Positions 16,772 through 26,367 of a stretch of 64,000 nt of DNA are shown here, piece by piece. The notes below the pieces were generated by a model. It ran no database searches. It had not been told where the DNA came from and worked only from the letters and a program-made list of their open reading frames with translations. The translations under genes were made by a program, and so were the position numbers. The stretch lies in NCBI GenBank assembly GCA_902788095.1, contig CADAIT010000008.1, positions 47,822 through 111,821 of the forward strand, read 5' to 3'. How positions within the stretch are numbered: the first letter of the stretch is position 1; the number at the start of each line of letters is the position of its first letter. The stretch comes from an uncultured Bacteroidia bacterium. Its GTDB lineage: Bacteria > Bacteroidota > Bacteroidia > Bacteroidales > UBA932.

Positions 16772-18139
16772 TTACTCCTGTGCGGGCTGCTCATCCGGCT
16801 TCCCTGCCTTTCCCTTCAAGTAGGAAGGCAGTTCCATGCCAGCCATCTTGAACAACTCATCCAGCGGGGGAACGCTCTTCATCATCCCGGAAATGAAGTT
16901 GGACGTGGCGGTTTTTCCGTCGGTGCCGTTGCCGGTATCCCAGACGGTTACCTTGTCGATATTGATGCCCTTCACGGCCTCTACCTGGGTCTTCACCAGC
17001 TCAGGCAGCTTGTCGGCAATCATCATGAGCACGGCCTTCTGGGCATCGCCTTCCGCGGCGGTCACCAGGTTTCTGAAACCGTCGGCCTGCTTGGTGAGGA
17101 TTTCCAGCATACCCTTTGCCTGGGCGTCCATCTTGGCGTAAATGGCATCGGCCTCACCTTTTGCCTTGCGGCGAATCTGCTCGGCCTCGGCCTCCGCTTC
17201 AATGATTTTCTTCTCTTTGTCGATTTCTGCGGCAACCACGATGTTGGCCTTCTGCGTGGCCTCTTCGCGGGCGGCACGCGCCAATTCGGCGTCGCGCTCG
17301 CTCTGATACGCTTCTTCGAGGGCTTTGGCGGCCTGCACCTTTTCCGCAGCCACGGCCAGACGGTCGGCCTCAGCCGTCTTCTGGCGGCGCAGGGCGTCGG
17401 AGTTGGCGATTTCAATCTTGGCCGAGTTTTCACCCTTCACGGCGTCCGCATCGGCGGCGGCCACATTGATACGGGTATCCTTGTCCGCATTCGCCTTACC
17501 GGTTTCACCGTACCTGTTTTGCTCGGCGACGCTCTTCTTGGCGTCGTTGATGGCCTTGGCGGCGGCCTCTTTACCCAGCGCCTCGATGTAGCCGGATTCG
17601 TCGCGGATATCGGTGACATTCACGTTGATGAGACGCAGGCCGATTTTGCGGAGTTCCGCCTCCACGTTGGTGGATACGTTGGCCAGGAATTTGTCACGGT
17701 CCGAGTTGATTTCCTCGATGTCCATGGTGGCAATCACCAGACGCAGCTGGCCGAAGAGGATATCCGTGGCGATGCTCTGAATGCTGTCAACGCTCAGGCC
17801 CAGCAGACGCTCGGCGGCGTTGGTCATGCTCTCCGGTTCGGTGGAAACACCCACGGTAAAGCGGCAGGGAACGTCCACGCGGATGTTTTGCTTGGACAGG
17901 GCGTTGGTGAGGTTGCACTCGATGGAGATGGGCTTGAGGTCCAGGTAGGCATAATCCTGGAAAACCGGCCAGATAAACGCAGCTCCGCCGTGGATGCACT
18001 TGGCCGAAGCCATGCGTCCGGTTTTACCGTAGATGACCAGGATTTTGTCCGAAGGACAGCGGCGATAGCGCTTGAGGATGGCCGTAAGCGTAACGAACAG
18101 CACGGCCACCAGAATGAGAATCAGCGTGAGTGTAGTCAT
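16772..18139 (-). CDS. Flotillin-like SPFH membrane protein
   Basis: 455 residues. One N-terminal membrane anchor (about 5-22), an SPFH/band-7 domain (about 25-220: FIWPVFQDYAYLDLKPI, INVNVTDIRDESGYIEALG), a long alanine/glutamate-rich coiled coil (about 220-345), and a C-terminal tail with LPSYLKGKAGKPDEQPAQE. Flotillins assemble scaffolds in ordered membrane domains. The gene is 3 bp downstream of an NfeD-like gene, the usual partner in YuaF/FloT-type operons, which strengthens the call. Confidence 0.92.
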   Translation of the reverse strand: MTTLTLILILVAVLFVTLTAILKRYRRCPSDKILVIYGKTGRMASAKCIHGGAAFIWPVFQDYAYLDLKPISIECNLTNALSKQNIRVDVPCRFTVGVSTEPESMTNAAERLLGLSVDSIQSIATDILFGQLRLVIATMDIEEINSDRDKFLANVSTNVEAELRKIGLRLINVNVTDIRDESGYIEALGKEAAAKAINDAKKSVAEQNRYGETGKANADKDTRINVAAADADAVKGENSAKIEIANSDALRRQKTAEADRLAVAAEKVQAAKALEEAYQSERDAELARAAREEATQKANIVVAAEIDKEKKIIEAEAEAEQIRRKAKGEADAIYAKMDAQAKGMLEILTKQADGFRNLVTAAEGDAQKAVLMMIADKLPELVKTQVEAVKGINIDKVTVWDTGNGTDGKTATSNFISGMMKSVPPLDELFKMAGMELPSYLKGKAGKPDEQPAQE

Positions 18140-18142
18140 AAT

Positions 18143-18751
18143 TTATATGGTATAAGTGTTAACTTCTTCTACTAACAATGTATTGGCGTCCAGGGCGTCC
18201 ACCACGCGGATGGGCGTTCCGGTATGGAGCGTGTCCCCGCTTTCCGTAAGGGCGTCGTATTCGCGCACGCTGCCGGCAATGGTAATTTGCACCTTGCCTG
18301 CACCGCTGCGTGCCGGCGGGATGGTCAGGTAAACCTTCCCTTCACAACCGGCGGCCTGCGTCTGCACGTGGATATTGCCGCTTTGCTGCATGGAGGAGAG
18401 CCACTTGAACAGGTACATGACCGCCGCCACCAAAGCGACGCCGATAAGTGCCGATATCAGAATGAGCAGCGCAGGATACGGGATGCTGTCCTGCAGCAGG
18501 ATGGCACTCCATCCGAAACCGAGAATGAAGTTTACGAAGTTGCGGAAGGTGTACAGGTTGGACCCTCCGTCGATGTTGGAAAGGTCGGAGCCGTCCATGC
18601 TGGTGTCCACATCCATGTCGAAGTCGGAATCGGCATCGGCCCCCACGAAGGTGAGTATGCTCTGGATGACGAAGATAAAGGACGCCGACAGGGTGACGAC
18701 CCATAGGATTTTCATTATAAGGCTGAGCCCAGCCCACCAGGTTGCAATCAT
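18143..18751 (-). CDS. NfeD-like membrane protein
   Basis: 202 residues: one N-terminal membrane helix (about 12-38), an acidic loop DADSDFDMDVDTSMDGSD, two further helices (about 70-120) and a C-terminal OB-like beta domain (about 130-200) with GCEGKVYLTIPPARSGAGKV. NfeD proteins accompany flotillins and act on the same membrane assemblies. A minus-strand TATATTTG box at 18778-18785, 27 bp before the start, should drive nfeD-flotillin-XRE. Confidence 0.85.
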   Translation of the reverse strand: MIATWWAGLSLIMKILWVVTLSASFIFVIQSILTFVGADADSDFDMDVDTSMDGSDLSNIDGGSNLYTFRNFVNFILGFGWSAILLQDSIPYPALLILISALIGVALVAAVMYLFKWLSSMQQSGNIHVQTQAAGCEGKVYLTIPPARSGAGKVQITIAGSVREYDALTESGDTLHTGTPIRVVDALDANTLLVEEVNTYTI

Positions 18752-18861
18752 AAGGATAATAGGATTAAGTGTTTCTGCAAATATAGTAATTATTTATCGA
18801 AATGCAATAATTTTTTACTAAACTTGCGAAAAATTCTTTTAACCCATTAATATACAATAAC

Positions 18862-18907
18862 TTACGCGAGGATGTCAAGCTCGTTCCGCTCCGACACCCT
18901 CGCGTAA
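18862..18907. repeat. Long inverted repeat between nfeD and the calcium-loop gene
   Basis: TTACGCGAGGATGTC and GACACCCTCGCGTAA pair over 15 bp with one wobble, around a 16-nt loop. No clear T-run follows. It may terminate the gene at 18941 (minus) or be a dispersed repeat. Confidence 0.5.
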
Positions 18908-18940
18908 ATGATTATTTAACAGGTTCTTAAACCATAAAAA

Positions 18941-19399
18941 TTAGCTTTTCTTGCCGAAGAGGCCGCCAAGGATGCTGGTCGCGGCACCGAGGAGACCGGA
19001 GGCACCGGAATTGCCCTTCAGCGAGGCGAGGATGTCGTTGAGGTCCACATCGCCGTCGCCATCCTGGTCTTTGAGAAATCCGGAAAGCTTGCCCATGATA
19101 CCGGGAATGAGGCCGGCGAGGACCGGAGCCAGGCTGCCCAGATTCAGTTTGCTGAGGACATTGTTGTTGAACAGGTTTCCGGCCAGGGCGGTGATTTCGC
19201 TGGTCGCGGCGTCCGACTTGCCGGTCAGGAATCCCTTGAGTACGTCCAGGCCGCCGGCCTTGGAAGCAGTCTGGGTAAGGGAACCCAGCACCGAAGAGGA
19301 AAGACCGCCGAGCACCTGTTCCTTCAGGTTGTCGGGAATTTCTACCTTGCCGGCTGCAGCGCCGACAATCTGCTGAATGTAATCGTTAATGTTTGCCAT
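18941..19399 (-). CDS. Hypothetical protein with a calcium-loop motif
   Basis: 152 residues from the ATG at 19399 (MANINDYIQQIVG); the longer frame upstream overlaps the M16 gene and reads as non-protein. The sequence is glycine/leucine-rich with repeated GLLG/GLFG-like turns and resembles DUF937-type proteins. Near residue 117 is DQDGDGDVDLNDILASL, which fits the DxDxDG loop of dockerin/EF-hand calcium sites. No signal peptide or membrane segment is obvious. Function unknown. Confidence 0.7.
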   Translation of the reverse strand: MANINDYIQQIVGAAAGKVEIPDNLKEQVLGGLSSSVLGSLTQTASKAGGLDVLKGFLTGKSDAATSEITALAGNLFNNNVLSKLNLGSLAPVLAGLIPGIMGKLSGFLKDQDGDGDVDLNDILASLKGNSGASGLLGAATSILGGLFGKKS

Positions 19400-19428
19400 A
19401 TTATTATTGTATTGATGGTTAATGTCTC

Positions 19429-22314
19429 TTAATACCCGAATATCTCCTCCAGGGATACCTGTTTTACAGGGCCCAGGGTTTTGAGGAATTCCATGTCCAG
19501 GTCCTTGGTGTCGCCCAGGATGGCATAGTGGTAAGTGCGGCCCTTGATCCACTTGGCATGGGTGGCACGGAGGTCGTCCATGGTCATGGCATCCACCTTC
19601 TCGAAAATCTGCTTCTCGCGCGGCTCGGTGAGCCCCAGTTCCTTGGCTGCCAAATAGCTGTAGAAGACACGCTCGCCCTTGACGCGCTGGGTGCGGAGTT
19701 TGCCCAGGATGGACGCCTTGGCGATTTCCAGGTTCTCGGGGGCCTCCTGCAGGGTTTCGATAATCTCGTCAAAGCCTTCGCATGCCTTCCTGAGCTTGTC
19801 GTTCTGCGAGGCGATATAGGCCCGGAACGAATAGGTGTCGTCCGTGAACGTCGGGTCTGACAGGCGGGCACCGGCACCATAGGCCAGCGCACGGGATTCG
19901 CGCATTTCCTGGAACACGATGGCATTCATGCCGCCGCCGTAGTACTCGTTGAAAAGTTCAAGCGCAGGGTCCTCTGTCAGGTCAAGCGTCTCGCCCCTGT
20001 CCGAATACTGCACATAGTTGAACTGACGGGCGTCGTAATGGGCCACGAACACCTGCTTGGAAGGGGTCAGCTGCTTGACGGCGTGTGTCTTCACCACCGG
20101 CTGCAAGCCCGTGGCCGGATGCAGTTTCTCCAGCATTCCCTTCACTTCCTCCAGCGGGGCGGGGCCATAATATAAAATGGTATGCTGCTTCGCCAGCAGG
20201 CTGTCGCGCGAAGCAAGTACCCGGGCCGATGTCAGGGCCTGCAACTGCTCATTGCTGAGCGTGCCGGCCTGGATGTATTCGGGGCCGTACATGAGATACT
20301 GCTGCAGGGCGCTGTTGCAGGCGCGCTGGTTCTTCTTGGCGTCTGCACGGCTGCGCAGGAGATCCGCCTTCAGCTCCGCGAGGACCGCCTCGTCCGCCTG
20401 GACATTACGCAACTGATATTCAAAGGTTTCCAAGGCCGCAGCCAAATTCTCGCTGAGACCGGAAACGGCAAGGTTGGTGGTGTTGCCGCCCACGCGGAAA
20501 GCCTGCGAGCAGGCCAGCCCGTACATGCGCGTGGAGAAGGCGTCCTGGCTATAACGGTCAGAGCCCAGATAGGACAGGTAATCCGCCGTCACGTCCAGCA
20601 CGGGGTCGTTGTCGGAACCGCGGTCATAGCGGAAACTCAGCATGGCGATGTCGTTCTGCTCATTCTTCTTGTAAAGCAGCGGCAGGCCATGGAAATCGCT
20701 CACCGTCATGTCCTTCTCGTAATCGACGAATACCGGTTCGATGGGAGCGGGTTCGGAAGCGGCAATCTCAGCCAGGAAGTCGCTCTGCTTGTCGCGGTTG
20801 GTGGCGATGGGCGTAATCTTGGGCGCTTCGATTTTCTTGATGCTCTTGTCCTCGCCCAGGTGCTTGAACACCACGGCGTAGTTTTCCGGCTTCAGGTACT
20901 CATTTGCCCAGGCCACGACATCGGCCTTGGTGATTTTTCCGATACGGTCCAGGCGTCCCACTTCCCATTCCCAGGAGGTGCCGTTGATGAACGAATTCAT
21001 GAACATCGACACGCGGGAACGGTTGGATACCAGGCCCTGCATGTGGCTGAGCTTGTAATTGGCCTTGGCTGCCTCCACCAGTTCCTCGGAGAAGTCGCCC
21101 TTGCGCAGTTTCTCCACCTCGCCCAGGAGCAGGTCCAGCACCTGCTGCAGGCTCTGGCCTTCCTTGGGCATGGCCTCCGCCAGCATCAGGCCCCAGTCGG
21201 AACGGTTGTAGGGGAAGAAAGCGCCGCCCAGGAGCGCCTGCGTGTTAATCAGGTCCAGGTCTGTCAGGCCGGCATGTCCGTTGTACAGTACGGAGCCCAC
21301 GATTTCCGAAATTTCGCTTTCCGGGAAGCGTGCACCGGGGGTGCGCCAGCCCAACATCACGAATTCGGCGTCGTTTCCGAACACATCCTTCACCTTGGGC
21401 GCGGTAATGGGCTCCTCCGCAGGAATCTTGCGTTCGGGAAGGGCCGGATTGGGTTTCCACCCGCCGAAGTACTGCTCGATAATCTTTACCATCCGGTCGG
21501 GCTCGAAGTCGCCGGAAAGGCAGATGGCCACATTGTTGGGCACGTAGTAGGTGTCCTTCTGGTAGCGGATGGCCCTGAGCGAAGGATTCTTCAGGTGATC
21601 CTGCGTGCCGATAACGGTCTGCGTCCCGTACGGATGACGCACGAACAGCATGCTGTCCAGGGCGTCGATGGCCTTTTCGCTATCATCCGTCAACCCCATG
21701 TTCTTTTCCTCATAGACAGCCTCCAGTTCCGTGTGGAAACCGCGGAAAACACAGTTCATGAAACGGTCGGCCTGGATTTTGGCCCAGTTTTCCACCTGAT
21801 TGGAAGGAATTTCCTCCACATAGCAGGTCACGTCGTTGCTGGTAAAGGCGTTGGAGCCTTCCGAGCCGATGATGCTCATGAGTTTGTCGTACTCGTTGGG
21901 GATGGCAATCCGGGAGGCTATCAGGCTCACGGAGTCTATCCGGCGGTACAGGGCATCGCGTTCCGCCGGGTCCACAAGGGTACGATATACCTCAAACAGG
22001 CTGTCGATTTGGGCCAGAAGCGGTTTTTCCGCTTCATAGTCCTGCGTACCGAACTGCTCGGTTCCCTTGAACATCATGTGCTCCAGGTAATGGGCCAGGC
22101 CGGTGTTGTCGGCCGGGTCGTCCTTGCCACCGGCATGTACGGCGATATACGTCTGGATGCGGGGTTCATCCTTGTTCACGCTCATGTAAACCTTGAGTCC
22201 GTTGTCAAGCGTGTAAATTTTGGCCTGCAGCGGATCTCCCTTCACACACTCGTACCGGGAGCAGCCGCAAAGGGCCAGGGCCGCAAGGGCCGCCAAAAAA
22301 ACAAAATGTTTCAT
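19429..22314 (-). CDS. M16 family zinc peptidase (insulinase-like), lipoprotein
   Basis: 961 residues: signal peptide with lipobox ALCGC (Cys at about 18), first M16 domain with the inverted zinc motif HYLEH (His75, Glu78, His79), inactive M16 domains after. The distal Glu is probably in the segment FRGFHTELEAVYEEKNMG (about 190-205). These peptidases degrade short peptides in a closed chamber. Lipidation suggests the periplasmic or outer-membrane face. The gene has its own short upstream region; the calcium-loop gene follows 29 bp downstream. Confidence 0.93.
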   Translation of the reverse strand: MKHFVFLAALAALALCGCSRYECVKGDPLQAKIYTLDNGLKVYMSVNKDEPRIQTYIAVHAGGKDDPADNTGLAHYLEHMMFKGTEQFGTQDYEAEKPLLAQIDSLFEVYRTLVDPAERDALYRRIDSVSLIASRIAIPNEYDKLMSIIGSEGSNAFTSNDVTCYVEEIPSNQVENWAKIQADRFMNCVFRGFHTELEAVYEEKNMGLTDDSEKAIDALDSMLFVRHPYGTQTVIGTQDHLKNPSLRAIRYQKDTYYVPNNVAICLSGDFEPDRMVKIIEQYFGGWKPNPALPERKIPAEEPITAPKVKDVFGNDAEFVMLGWRTPGARFPESEISEIVGSVLYNGHAGLTDLDLINTQALLGGAFFPYNRSDWGLMLAEAMPKEGQSLQQVLDLLLGEVEKLRKGDFSEELVEAAKANYKLSHMQGLVSNRSRVSMFMNSFINGTSWEWEVGRLDRIGKITKADVVAWANEYLKPENYAVVFKHLGEDKSIKKIEAPKITPIATNRDKQSDFLAEIAASEPAPIEPVFVDYEKDMTVSDFHGLPLLYKKNEQNDIAMLSFRYDRGSDNDPVLDVTADYLSYLGSDRYSQDAFSTRMYGLACSQAFRVGGNTTNLAVSGLSENLAAALETFEYQLRNVQADEAVLAELKADLLRSRADAKKNQRACNSALQQYLMYGPEYIQAGTLSNEQLQALTSARVLASRDSLLAKQHTILYYGPAPLEEVKGMLEKLHPATGLQPVVKTHAVKQLTPSKQVFVAHYDARQFNYVQYSDRGETLDLTEDPALELFNEYYGGGMNAIVFQEMRESRALAYGAGARLSDPTFTDDTYSFRAYIASQNDKLRKACEGFDEIIETLQEAPENLEIAKASILGKLRTQRVKGERVFYSYLAAKELGLTEPREKQIFEKVDAMTMDDLRATHAKWIKGRTYHYAILGDTKDLDMEFLKTLGPVKQVSLEEIFGY

Positions 22315-22413
22315 ATATAGTTAATTAATTCACAATAATTCGCAATTAATTCGCTATTAAGCGCCGCATCACTTCAACTTGCCCGCAAACGCAAAAATAC
22401 ACATTTTTTTTCG

Positions 22414-22421
22414 TACCTTTG
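22414..22421 (+). promoter_or_regulatory. tyrS: -7 box of the tyrS operon
   Basis: TACCTTTG, 39 bp before the tyrS ATG at 22461. The frame-extending upstream ATG at 22419 lies inside this box and is therefore not the start. Confidence 0.75.
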
Positions 22422-22460
22422 TACGATTATACGAAACAGGCAAGAAAAAAAAGATACGCA

Positions 22461-23747
22461 ATGAAAAACTTTGTAGAAGAACTCAGGTGGAGAGGCATGA
22501 TTCAGGACATCATGCCCGGAACGGAAGAGAAACTGATGGAAGGCCCCCAGGCCGCCTACGTGGGCATTGACCCCACGGCAGATTCCCTGCATATCGGCCA
22601 CCTGGTCAGCGTAATGATACTCAAGCATTTCCAGAGCTGTGGCCACAAGCCTTACGCCCTGGTGGGCGGGGCCACCGGCATGATAGGCGACCCTTCCATG
22701 AAGAGCGCGGAACGCAACCTGCTGGACGAGGAAACCCTGAATCACAACGTGGCTTGCATCAAGGCCCAACTCTCCCGCTTCCTGGACTTCGAGTCCGACG
22801 CCCCCAACAAGGCCGAACTCGTGAACAACTACGAGTGGATGAAAGACTACACGTTCATCAACTTCATCCGCGATATCGGCAAGCACATCACCGTCAATTA
22901 CATGATGGCCAAGGATTCCGTGAAAAAGCGCCTTTCCCGTGACAGCTCCGAAGGCATGTCCTTCACCGAATTCAGCTATCAGCTCATGCAGGGCTACGAT
23001 TTCTACTGGCTGTGGAAGCACAAGGGCTGCGTCCTCCAGCTGGGCGGAAGCGACCAGTGGGGCAACATCACCACCGGTTCCGAGCTCATACGCCGCATGG
23101 ACGGAGGCGAGGCTTTCGCCCTCACCTGCCCCCTCATCCGGAAGGCGGACGGCACCAAGTTCGGCAAAACCGAGAAAGGCAACATCTGGCTGGATGCGGA
23201 GCGCACCTCCCCGTACGAGTTCTACCAGTTCTGGCTCAACGTGGCCGATGACGACGCCGAGCGCTACATCAAGATTTTCACCCTGCTGAACCGCGAAACC
23301 ATCGCGGGCCTCATCGCCGAACACCGCGAAGACCCCGGCCAGCGCAAACTGCAGAAGGTGCTCGCCAAGGAAGTCACCATCATGTGCCACGGGCAGGAAG
23401 CTTACGACAATGCCGTCGCCGCCTCCCAGATGCTGTTCAGCGGCAACTCCGAGGCCCTTCGCAAACTGGACGAAAAAACCTTCCTGGCCGTTTTCGGCGA
23501 CGTTCCCTCCTTTGACATCGCCAAGACGGACCTCCCCTGCAACATCCTGGACCTGCTGGCCGTAAAGACCGCCATCCTCCCCTCCAAGGGCGAGGCCCGC
23601 AAGATGGTGCAGGGCAACGGAATTGCCATCAACAAGGACAAGGTGGCGGACATCAATGCCGATATCACCGAGGCGGACATTGTGAACGGGCATTACATCC
23701 TGGCCCAGAAGGGAAAGAAGAACTATTTTATCATCAACGTGAAGTAG
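22461..23747 (+). CDS. tyrS: Tyrosyl-tRNA synthetase
   Basis: 428 residues. It charges tRNA-Tyr. The class I HIGH motif is in [12 protein letters not shown], the KMSKS equivalent is KFGKT, and the tyrosine pocket motifs GGSDQWGN and YDFYWL are present. A C-terminal S4 domain (about 360-428) ends [14 protein letters not shown]. It opens a five-gene plus-strand run (tyrS, rbfA, lolC-like, fecD-like, fecE-like) with gaps of at most about 40 bp. Confidence 0.97.
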   Translation: MKNFVEELRWRGMIQDIMPGTEEKLMEGPQAAYVGIDPTADSLHIGHLVSVMILKHFQSCGHKPYALVGGATGMIGDPSMKSAERNLLDEETLNHNVACIKAQLSRFLDFESDAPNKAELVNNYEWMKDYTFINFIRDIGKHITVNYMMAKDSVKKRLSRDSSEGMSFTEFSYQLMQGYDFYWLWKHKGCVLQLGGSDQWGNITTGSELIRRMDGGEAFALTCPLIRKADGTKFGKTEKGNIWLDAERTSPYEFYQFWLNVADDDAERYIKIFTLLNRETIAGLIAEHREDPGQRKLQKVLAKEVTIMCHGQEAYDNAVAASQMLFSGNSEALRKLDEKTFLAVFGDVPSFDIAKTDLPCNILDLLAVKTAILPSKGEARKMVQGNGIAINKDKVADINADITEADIVNGHYILAQKGKKNYFIINVK

Positions 23748-23772
23748 CTTCTTCGACAAGCTCAGAACGACA
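23746..23772 (+). repeat. Dispersed CTTCG/CTCAGAA repeat, copy before rbfA
   Basis: TTCTTCGACAAGCTCAGAAC followed by GACA, overlapping the tyrS stop codon and ending 4 nt before the rbfA ATG. It belongs to the same family as the copies at 24125, 43299, 45538 (reverse), 50529 and 55053. Confidence 0.75.
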
Positions 23773-23776
23773 GAAT

Positions 23777-24124
23777 ATGGAAAAGCAGACCAGTACAAGG
23801 CAGCTCAAGGTGGGCCGCGAAATACAGAAAGACCTGGCGGAGATTATCCGGGCCAAGGGCATGGCCACGTTCGGCGGCGCCCTGGTTACGGTGAGTGAAG
23901 TCCGTGTAAGTCCGGACTTGTCGGTAGCCAAGGTATTTGTGAGCATTTTTCCCTCTGACCGGCAACCCGCCGTGATGGAATGGCTCCAGGAGAACAACAA
24001 GACCCTCCGCGGAGAACTGGGTCACGTGGTGGCCAAACAGTTCCGCATTGTTCCGGAGCTGGTCTTCCTGCTGGACACCACACTGGATTATGCGGCGCAT
24101 ATAGAGGAACTTTTGAAAAAGTAG
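23777..24124 (+). CDS. rbfA: Ribosome-binding factor A
   Basis: 115 residues, the usual size. RbfA assists late 30S maturation near the 5' helix of 16S rRNA. Family signatures: RQLKVGREIQKDLAEII, VTVSEVRVSPDLSVAKVFVS, and the C-terminal segment FRIVPELVFLLDTTLDYAAHIEELL. It lies 29 bp behind tyrS and is preceded directly by a dispersed repeat. Confidence 0.95.
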   Translation: MEKQTSTRQLKVGREIQKDLAEIIRAKGMATFGGALVTVSEVRVSPDLSVAKVFVSIFPSDRQPAVMEWLQENNKTLRGELGHVVAKQFRIVPELVFLLDTTLDYAAHIEELLKK

Positions 24125-24169
24125 CTGCCTCGCTCCGCTCAGAATTACAATGCAGAACCCAGCATGACA
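24125..24169 (+). repeat. Dispersed repeat, copy before lolC
   Basis: CCTCGCTCCGCTCAGAATTA, then CAATGCAGAACCCAGCATGACA. The final CATGACA contains the start codon of the permease gene at 24164. Confidence 0.65.
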
Positions 24170-25351
24170 AGCCTGCCGTTTAGAATAGCACTCCGCTACC
24201 TGTTTTCCCGGAAGTCGTACAATGTCATCAATATGATTTCCGGAATAGGCGCTGCGGGCATGGCTGTCGGAACGGCTGCGCTGATTGTGATTCTCTCCGT
24301 TTTCAACGGCTTTGATTCGCTTGTAAATCAGTCGCTTACAGATGCGAATCCAGACCTTTTGGTAAAGCCCGCCCAGGGGAAAGTGTTCCGCCCCGACAGC
24401 TTGGAATGGCTGGTGGAAGCGCCCTCCGTCGTCCGTCTCTCCAGCGTTTTGTCGGACCAGGCCTTCCTTTCCTGCGACGGGAAACAAGGCTTGGTGCTGG
24501 TCAAAGGCATTGACGAAGCCGGCGAGGAAGAATCGCCCCTGCAGAACCACCTGATTGACGGCGTATGGACTTTCCACCGCGGAGAGCGGCCCATGGCTGT
24601 GGCCGGTGCCGGGGTAGCCGCCCAACTGGGCCTGAACCCCCGTTTTCTCGCCCCCCTGGAACTTCATTACCCCTCCCGCACGGAGGCGGTTTCGCTGGCC
24701 AATCCGGCCGCCTCGCTGCACAGCGTAAAACTGGGCTTGTCCGGTGTGCTGTCCGTCAGTTCCGAGCTGGATGCCAAGCTGCTGGTAGTCCCCATCGGCA
24801 CCGTCCGGGAACTGCTCGCGTACGAGTCGGAAGTATCGGCCCTGGAAATTTGGACGGTCCCGGGAAGCGCAGATGCCGTTCAGAAGGACCTGCAGTCGCG
24901 TCTGGGGCCTTCGTTCCGTGTCCTGAACCGCTACCAGCAGAACGCTTCGGTGTACAAGATGATGCGCTACGAAAAGCTGGCCGTTTATGCCATTCTCATC
25001 TTCGTGGTGCTCATCATCGCCTTCAACATTTACAGCTCGCTGCGGATGCTGGTCATTGAAAAGGAATACGACATGGCCACGCTGCGCAGCCTGGGCGCTA
25101 CGGACAGCCTGCTGCGCCGTATCTTCCGCCTGGAAGGATGGCTGGTATCGCTGCTGGGCATGGCCGCAGGGCTGGTGGCGGGTGTCGCGCTTGTGCTGCT
25201 GCAGCAGAAGTTCGGCCTGGTTCCCATGCCGGGCAATTTCATTGTCGATGCTTATCCGGTGGTACTCCGCGCTTCGGACATCCTGTGGACCGTGGCCGGC
25301 GTTGCGCTCATCGGCTATCTCATGGCGCTCCTTCCTACCCGAAAAATATGA
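24164..25351 (+). CDS. LolC/LolE-type lipoprotein-releasing permease
   Basis: 395 residues. The N-terminus FRIALRYLFSRKSYNVINMISGIGAAGMAVGTAALIVI is diagnostic (one membrane helix at about 22-48), followed by a large extracytoplasmic domain and three C-terminal helices (about 270-390) of the FtsX fold with YDMATLRSLGATDSLLRRIF. LolCDE extracts lipoproteins from the inner membrane for LolA. The gene follows rbfA, a common Bacteroidales order. Its stop overlaps the next start (ATGA). Confidence 0.9.
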   Translation: MTSLPFRIALRYLFSRKSYNVINMISGIGAAGMAVGTAALIVILSVFNGFDSLVNQSLTDANPDLLVKPAQGKVFRPDSLEWLVEAPSVVRLSSVLSDQAFLSCDGKQGLVLVKGIDEAGEEESPLQNHLIDGVWTFHRGERPMAVAGAGVAAQLGLNPRFLAPLELHYPSRTEAVSLANPAASLHSVKLGLSGVLSVSSELDAKLLVVPIGTVRELLAYESEVSALEIWTVPGSADAVQKDLQSRLGPSFRVLNRYQQNASVYKMMRYEKLAVYAILIFVVLIIAFNIYSSLRMLVIEKEYDMATLRSLGATDSLLRRIFRLEGWLVSLLGMAAGLVAGVALVLLQQKFGLVPMPGNFIVDAYPVVLRASDILWTVAGVALIGYLMALLPTRKI

Positions 25352-26367
25352 GCAGCCTCTCCCAGCATACCCCAACGCACAGAATGCCTCCTTTTCGCGC
25401 GTCAGGTGATGCGAACGCACAGGACAGCGCACAAAAATGGAAGGTTTTGTGCGTTTGCTTATGCTTTCTTATTTTGTGCGCATTGGACTTGCTCACGGGG
25501 GACGGCCTCAACCTTCCTTCGGAGGTCATTCTTTGGAAACTGCGCCTGCCGCGCATGCTGACGGCCGCAGTGGCCGGTGCCGCGCTGTCACTCTCCGGGG
25601 CACAGATGCAGGCCATCTTCCGCAATCCCCTGGCCGACCCGCACCTGATGGGCGTTTCCGGCGGCGCCGGACTCGGTGCGGCCATCGCCGCCTGGACCGT
25701 GACGGGGGTCAGCGCATGGGCCGGCGGACTCACCATGGTATCGGCCGCCTTTGCAGGGGCCCTGCTGACCGGCTTTTTCATCGTTGCCGTCGCGGCCCGG
25801 ACGCAATCCACCACTACCCTGCTGCTGGTGGGCGTCATGCTGGGATTCGTGCTCAGCGCTCTAAGCTCCATCCTGCAATATGCGGCCGGAGAAGAGAGCC
25901 TGAAACTGTTTTACAGTTGGATGGCGGGCAGTTTTTCCGGCGTTTCCTATACCGGACTGGTTTTCATGACCGTCATGCTGCTGGCAGGACTGGCGCTGGC
26001 CCTTTCCCAGATGAAAGCCCTGGATTTGATTCTCTTCGGCGACACGTTCGCCGCCTTCAGCGGAGCGCCGCTGCGGAGCCTGCGGTTCCGGGTGATGCTG
26101 GGATGCGCGCTTATGACGGGCGCCGTCACTGCATTCTGCGGACCGCTGGGCTTTGTGGGCATCGCCGCGCCGCACCTGGTCCGGCGCCTGACGGGGACAT
26201 CGGCCCATAAGACCGTTCTGCCCGGGTCGATGCTTGCCGGCGCCTGCCTGGCCCTGGCCGGCGACATCCTTTCCCATATAGGGCCTACGCCCCTGCCCGT
26301 GGGAAGCACGCTGGCGCTCATCGGCATCCCGCTCATTCTGGCCTTATTGTGGAGGAACCGCTTATGA
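25348..26367 (+). CDS. FecCD-family ABC permease (iron-chelate/cobalamin type)
   Basis: 339 residues from the ATG at 25348, which overlaps the preceding stop as ATGA. About ten membrane helices; signatures LRLPRMLTAAVAGAALSLSG, RNPLADPHLMGVSGGAGLGA, and the coupling helix GPLGFVGIAAPHLVRRLTG with the final LPVGSTLALIGIP. FecCD permeases import siderophores, haem or vitamin B12. It is coupled to its ATPase by another ATGA overlap. No substrate-binding protein or TonB receptor is adjacent, so the ligand is unknown. Confidence 0.92.
   Translation: MSSLSQHTPTHRMPPFRASGDANAQDSAQKWKVLCVCLCFLILCALDLLTGDGLNLPSEVILWKLRLPRMLTAAVAGAALSLSGAQMQAIFRNPLADPHLMGVSGGAGLGAAIAAWTVTGVSAWAGGLTMVSAAFAGALLTGFFIVAVAARTQSTTTLLLVGVMLGFVLSALSSILQYAAGEESLKLFYSWMAGSFSGVSYTGLVFMTVMLLAGLALALSQMKALDLILFGDTFAAFSGAPLRSLRFRVMLGCALMTGAVTAFCGPLGFVGIAAPHLVRRLTGTSAHKTVLPGSMLAGACLALAGDILSHIGPTPLPVGSTLALIGIPLILALLWRNRL

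Noticed and set aside
20182-22320. Long plus-strand ORF of 712 codons opposite the M16 peptidase
   Set aside because: High-GC antisense shadow. The minus strand carries a full, motif-complete M16 protein; the antisense translation is rich in His/Gly/Val with no domain.
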